From: Gammaproteobacteria bacterium
GTDB lineage: Bacteria; Pseudomonadota; Gammaproteobacteria; GRL18
NCBI GenBank assembly: GCA_027076245.1
Contig: JALTKC010000519.1
Coordinates: forward strand, 1 to 10,243
Direction of reading: 5' to 3'
Length of the DNA stretch: 10,243 nt
Shown: positions 7,261 to 10,243 of the stretch, piece by piece
Numbering within the stretch: position 1 is the first letter of the stretch
Layout of the letters: each line of letters opens with the position of its first letter
Program-made: the position numbers and the translations under genes
The notes under the pieces: generated by a model
Told to the model about the DNA's origin: nothing
Databases searched by the model: none
The model's input: the letters and a program-made list of their open reading frames with translations, nothing else

Positions 7261-8305
7261 CTGGAAAAAAATAGCGGTATCCGATAAAAACAGTCTGCTG
7301 GAAGTCATGCAGGTGATTGATCAGGGCGTTAAACAAATTGCTCTTGTCGTCACAGGGGACAATCATCTTCTTGGAACGGTGACCGATGGTGATATACGCA
7401 GGGCCCTGCTAAAAGGTCTGTCCCTTGATTCCCCTGTCAGTCAGTGTATGAATACCAATCCGGTTACCGGCCTTATTCATGAATCCCCCTCCTCCTGGCA
7501 ACGCAGTATGCAAAAACAGGCCTTGCGAAATTTACCTGTACTGGATGCCAATGGCTGTGTCGTTAAACTGGTACAACTGGAACTGCCCAGGGAACCTGAT
7601 CGTGAAAATCCGGTGGTTATTATGGCCGGAGGTCTGGGAAGCCGCCTGCACCCTTTAACTGAACATCAGCCAAAACCCTTACTTAAAGTGGGAGACAAAC
7701 CTATTCTGGAAACCATCATTCAGAATATCACCCGGCAGGGCTTTCATCACTTTACATTCTGTATTAATTATCATGGAGATAAAATCAAGAATTATTTTCA
7801 GGATGGTCAACAATTTGACGCTCAGATCCAGTATATAGAAGAGGAAAAACGCCTTGGAACAGCCGGAGCACTCAGTTTGCTGCAGGAAAAGCCCAACCAG
7901 CCTTTTATTGTTATGAATGGTGATATTTTAACCAAAGTTGATCTGGTCAGACTGATAGAATTCCATCAACAGAAAAATAATATATTAACTTTATGTACAC
8001 GTGAATATCAGCATCAGATCCCCTATGGGGTTGTTGAACATCATGAACATCAAATTACCCGTTTAAAAGAAAAGCCCATTCTTTTTTATAATATCAATGC
8101 CGGTATTTATGTACTCAGCCCTGAAGTACTGGATCAGATACCAGAAAACCAGTATTTTGATATGACGCAACTGATTGAGCAGTTATTAACAGACAAGCAG
8201 CCCGTCGGCAGCTTTCCCTTAACCGATTACTGGATGGATATAGGCCAGATGGATGATTTTAAGCAAGCTCATAAAGACTATAATGATAATTTTCAGTCAT
8301 TTTAA
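7253..8305 (+). CDS. CBS-domain nucleotidyltransferase, PtmE-like (GDP-amino-sugar synthesis)
   Basis: The 350-residue protein starts with a pair of CBS motifs (about 7-58 and 62-112, including GTVTDGDIRRALL at 41-53) and continues with a sugar-1-phosphate nucleotidyltransferase: IMAGGLGSRLHPLTE (123-137) with KPLLKVGDKPI (141-151), LGTAGAL (201-207), NGD (222-224, metal Asp) and DYWMDIGQMDDF (325-336). This arrangement matches Campylobacter PtmE, which makes GDP-glucosamine in the legionaminic acid pathway. CBS pairs commonly bind adenine nucleotides, so feedback or energy-state control is possible. I chose the ATG at 7253, which overlaps the end of the upstream gene by 8 bases; a TTG at 7229 gives an extension of eight residues with no support. 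The stop lies in a TTAA shared with the convergent gene. The nucleotide (GTP) and sugar are inferred from family and context. Confidence 0.85.
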   Translation: MNDWKKIAVSDKNSLLEVMQVIDQGVKQIALVVTGDNHLLGTVTDGDIRRALLKGLSLDSPVSQCMNTNPVTGLIHESPSSWQRSMQKQALRNLPVLDANGCVVKLVQLELPREPDRENPVVIMAGGLGSRLHPLTEHQPKPLLKVGDKPILETIIQNITRQGFHHFTFCINYHGDKIKNYFQDGQQFDAQIQYIEEEKRLGTAGALSLLQEKPNQPFIVMNGDILTKVDLVRLIEFHQQKNNILTLCTREYQHQIPYGVVEHHEHQITRLKEKPILFYNINAGIYVLSPEVLDQIPENQYFDMTQLIEQLLTDKQPVGSFPLTDYWMDIGQMDDFKQAHKDYNDNFQSF

Positions 8306-8886
8306 GTCGATTTTACTAAAGAGCCTGCCTTAATAAAACAGTCGGGGTTTAACCTGAGTTGTTCAATTACAATGGCTCCACTGCCAATAAAACTACGCTC
8401 TGCAATGGTAACACCGCCGTTAATAACCACTCTGGTCGAAATATGAGAATGCGCACCAATAATACAGTCATGTTCAATCAGTGCTTTGGAATTAATAATA
8501 CAATTTTCTCCAATGCTGACATTAGCATTTATGAGTACATCGTGCATCACCACTGTTCCGGACTTTATCTCACTATGTTCTGATACATAGGCTCTGGGAG
8601 AAACAATAACCGGCAAATTAAAGCCACAGTCCCGCGCCTGTTCAAACAGCTTTATTCTTAAATCCGGCCTGCCGACCTGACCCACAGTAATGCAGGCATG
8701 GGTGACCGTTTTTACCAATTCGGGTAAGTCATCATCTGTCGCAATTACCGGATAACCAAGAACCCGGGTTCCTGTCAGTTCCTGTTTATCTACAATACCG
8801 ACAATCTTAAAATTCTGCTCCTGCTCAATAACATCAATTACCGAACGACAGTGGCCTCCCCCACCGATTAAAATAATATCTTCCAT
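8302..8886 (-). CDS. NeuD/PglD-like sugar acyltransferase (left-handed beta-helix)
   Basis: A 194-residue acyltransferase. It opens with a small Rossmann-like domain (IILIGGGGHCRSVIDVI, 4-20) that binds the nucleotide-sugar, followed by hexapeptide repeats forming a left-handed beta-helix (about 100-190). NSKALIEHDCIIGAHSHIST (132-151) holds H139, the expected catalytic histidine, with D140 and H148 close by. PglD and NeuD are 195-210 residues with the same layout. The role expected is N-acetylation of the amino group put on by the aminotransferase gene just upstream (the LegH step of legionaminic acid synthesis), with acetyl-CoA as donor. The ATG follows the aminotransferase stop directly (TAAATG) and has GAGG at 8893-8896, 6 bases away, so the pair is translationally coupled. 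The acyl group and the substrate are not certain; NeuD-type O-acetylation is an alternative. Confidence 0.86.
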   Translation of the reverse strand: MEDIILIGGGGHCRSVIDVIEQEQNFKIVGIVDKQELTGTRVLGYPVIATDDDLPELVKTVTHACITVGQVGRPDLRIKLFEQARDCGFNLPVIVSPRAYVSEHSEIKSGTVVMHDVLINANVSIGENCIINSKALIEHDCIIGAHSHISTRVVINGGVTIAERSFIGSGAIVIEQLRLNPDCFIKAGSLVKST

Positions 8887-10026
8887 TTATAACCTCACAC
8901 TGCTTGGAATGTTGACCAGTCGATCCGCCAGCCATTGTGCATTCGTCAGATCCATACAGAAACAATGTTTATACATTGGCTGTTTATTCATTAACTCCCA
9001 GGCTGGACGGGTCATTACCCCATGACTATTGGTTTCATTCAGAAAAATATCCCGTAATGCCTTATCTGGAAAAATAAGGGCATTGAGCCAGTAATTGGAC
9101 TGACATTGCTTTGGCTCTGTTACAAAGACTTCATCTTTTCCTGAAAAAAAGCCCTGATAACACTCCGCCAGTTCACGTTTGTCCTGAAGAAAGCGATCTA
9201 GATTTTCAAGTTGTGCCACCAATAGTGCCGCATTTAAATTGGGCATACGGTAATTCCAGCCCGTTTCATCATGGGAAAAAGCCCATTGGTGGGATACTTT
9301 GGCTGTTGTGCTCAGGTGACGGGCTTTATCAGCCAGTTGTTTATTATTTGTCAGCAAACAGCCACCACCTCCCGAGGTAATAATTTTATTACCATTAAAG
9401 CTGAGTACCCCTGTATCTCCAAACATGCCGGTATGTAAATTCTGATATCGACTGCCAAGTGCCTCTGCAGCATCTTCTATCAGATGAACATGATAGCTTG
9501 TACAGAGGGACTGAATACGTTCCATTTCACAGGGATGACCAAAAGTATGCATTGGCACACAGGCTCTGACTGTGTGCCCGGTATGTTTGTTAATACAGGT
9601 TTTATCATTAACATAAGTGTTTTCTTTGAGAAATTGCTCAAGTGAGTCAGCACTCAGCCCCAAAGTACCTTTATCGACATCAACAAACACCGGTTGGGCA
9701 CCGCAGTAACTGATAGCATTACAGGTCGCCACAAAAGTCAGCGGCTGTGTAATCACCTCATCACCCGGCATAACACCTGCAACCATTAAAGCAAGATGCA
9801 GAGCAGATGTACCATTCACCGTAGCAACAGCAAACTGACAGCCTGTATAGGCAGCAATATTACGTTCAAACTGTTCAACATAAGCTCCTATTGAAGAAAC
9901 AAATGTTGAATCAATGCAATCATTCAGGTATTTTTTTTCATTACCGATAAATTTAGGTTCATGCAGGGGAATAAAATCAGAGCCGGAATAAACGGACTGG
10001 ATAAAATTAATGGTATCTTTGAACAT
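8887..10026 (-). CDS. legC: LegC-family PLP-dependent sugar aminotransferase (DegT/DnrJ/EryC1/StrS)
   Basis: The 379-residue protein is a fold-type I nucleotide-sugar aminotransferase. FVSSIGAYVEQFE (42-54), AVATVNGTSALHLAL (66-80), PGDEVITQPLTFVAT (87-101), EDAAEALGS (184-192, D185 for the pyridine nitrogen), SFNGNKIITSGGGG (209-222, Schiff-base K214) and GWNYRMPNLNAAL (256-268) are all in place. The N-terminal block closely matches, from memory, the LegC group, which aminates C4 of a 4-keto-6-deoxy NDP-sugar in legionaminic acid synthesis. The neighbouring acyltransferase would act on its product. The 4,6-dehydratase (LegB), epimerase/hydrolase (LegG) and synthase (LegI) are not in this window. 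The gene is first in a two-gene minus-strand unit with a divergent spacer upstream; no strong ribosome site precedes the ATG. PseC-type or perosamine aminotransferases are less likely alternatives. Confidence 0.85.
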   Translation of the reverse strand: MFKDTINFIQSVYSGSDFIPLHEPKFIGNEKKYLNDCIDSTFVSSIGAYVEQFERNIAAYTGCQFAVATVNGTSALHLALMVAGVMPGDEVITQPLTFVATCNAISYCGAQPVFVDVDKGTLGLSADSLEQFLKENTYVNDKTCINKHTGHTVRACVPMHTFGHPCEMERIQSLCTSYHVHLIEDAAEALGSRYQNLHTGMFGDTGVLSFNGNKIITSGGGGCLLTNNKQLADKARHLSTTAKVSHQWAFSHDETGWNYRMPNLNAALLVAQLENLDRFLQDKRELAECYQGFFSGKDEVFVTEPKQCQSNYWLNALIFPDKALRDIFLNETNSHGVMTRPAWELMNKQPMYKHCFCMDLTNAQWLADRLVNIPSSVRL

Positions 10027-10133
10027 TCATTGAGCCAGAATATAGATTTTAAAAAATAAAATAAGTATAGTTCATTTTAATAATTATACTCCACCCAACA
10101 CATTAAAACATAAGAACATAAGAACAAAACAAT
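10027..10133. promoter_or_regulatory. Divergent promoter region between legC and the methyltransferase-like gene
   Basis: This 107-base AT-rich spacer lies between two divergent starts. The minus strand reads TATAAT (bases 10083-10088), and TATACT occurs on both strands (plus 10085-10090, minus 10064-10069), forming a six-base dyad with a 15-base centre. None has a good -35. ATAAGAAC is repeated in tandem at 10110-10125, just upstream of the plus-strand gene. The region must hold promoters, but exact elements are uncertain. Confidence 0.5.
10110..10125 (+). repeat. Tandem ATAAGAAC repeat
   Basis: Two perfect head-to-tail copies of an 8-mer, ending 8 bases before the ATG at 10134, where the leader of the gene should be. 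It may be a slipped-strand repeat or simply chance. Confidence 0.4.
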
Positions 10134-10243
10134 ATGCAAACAAAAGAAAAGCAATATAATGAATGTATAGAAGTAATGGAACAATATGGTCGTCAAAGCT
10201 TTGGCATTATGAGTAACCAGACCTGGGTTGACGATCCAAAACG
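10134..10243 (+). CDS. Methyltransferase-like gene (class I SAM-dependent), N-terminal fragment
   Basis: The ATG at 10134 opens a frame of 36 full codons running off the right edge. The visible protein includes CIEVMEQYGRQSFGIMSNQT and WVDDPKR. An N-terminal helix followed by a G-x-M-(T/S)-N-Q-x-W-x-(D/Y)DPKR block is, from memory, the start of class I SAM-dependent methyltransferases found in O-antigen and flagellin-glycan clusters. The SAM-binding motif would lie outside the window, so the assignment rests on this short block and on context. There is no strong ribosome site before the ATG. If correct, the enzyme would methylate a sugar of the glycan. Confidence 0.6.
   Translation, partial: MQTKEKQYNECIEVMEQYGRQSFGIMSNQTWVDDPK

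Noticed and set aside
8306..8360. A terminator downstream of the plus-strand pair
   Set aside because: I found no GC-rich hairpin followed by a T run here; the stretch is coding sequence of the opposing gene.

Overview
The window is a surface-glycan (O-antigen, capsule or flagellin-glycosylation) sugar-nucleotide island from a Gram-negative bacterium. The overall look (moderate-to-low G+C, AT-rich spacers, tightly packed genes with Shine-Dalgarno-type sites, legionaminate-type and heptose-type enzymes) fits a gammaproteobacterium, but nothing here fixes the genus. No tRNA, rRNA, CRISPR array, transposase or prophage gene was seen.

Region 1 (1-6265, all on the minus strand, read from 6265 leftwards) is one compact operon: an extended-SDR NAD-dependent sugar epimerase, a SIS-domain isomerase resembling GmhA, a nucleotidyltransferase-PfkB kinase fusion resembling HldE with its halves in reverse order, an unusual HAD-phosphatase/APH-kinase fusion, and the N- and C-terminal halves of a split transketolase (the C half runs off the left edge). 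Gaps between these genes are only 2 to 26 bases. Together they suggest a dedicated route: transketolase makes a ketose phosphate such as sedoheptulose 7-phosphate, the SIS enzyme isomerises it, kinase, phosphatase and nucleotidyltransferase activate it, and the epimerase finishes the NDP-sugar. The substrate is inferred, not shown.

Region 2 (6266-6492) is a divergent promoter region with short direct repeats.

Region 3 (6493-8305, plus strand) holds a CMP-nonulosonate synthetase-like cytidylyltransferase overlapping a CBS-domain nucleotidyltransferase of the PtmE type. Region 4 (8302-10026, minus strand) holds a LegC-type PLP aminotransferase followed immediately by a NeuD/PglD-type acyltransferase. 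These four genes are what one expects from part of a legionaminic-acid-like pathway that starts from a GDP-linked amino sugar. The two pairs converge, and their stop codons share one TTAA.

Region 5 (10027-10243) is a second divergent spacer and the first 36 codons of a plus-strand gene whose N-terminus resembles SAM-dependent methyltransferases of glycan clusters.

The most interesting content is the region 1 operon, because it unites a private transketolase, an order-swapped HldE-like enzyme and a HAD-APH fusion of unknown role beside a nonulosonate pathway.
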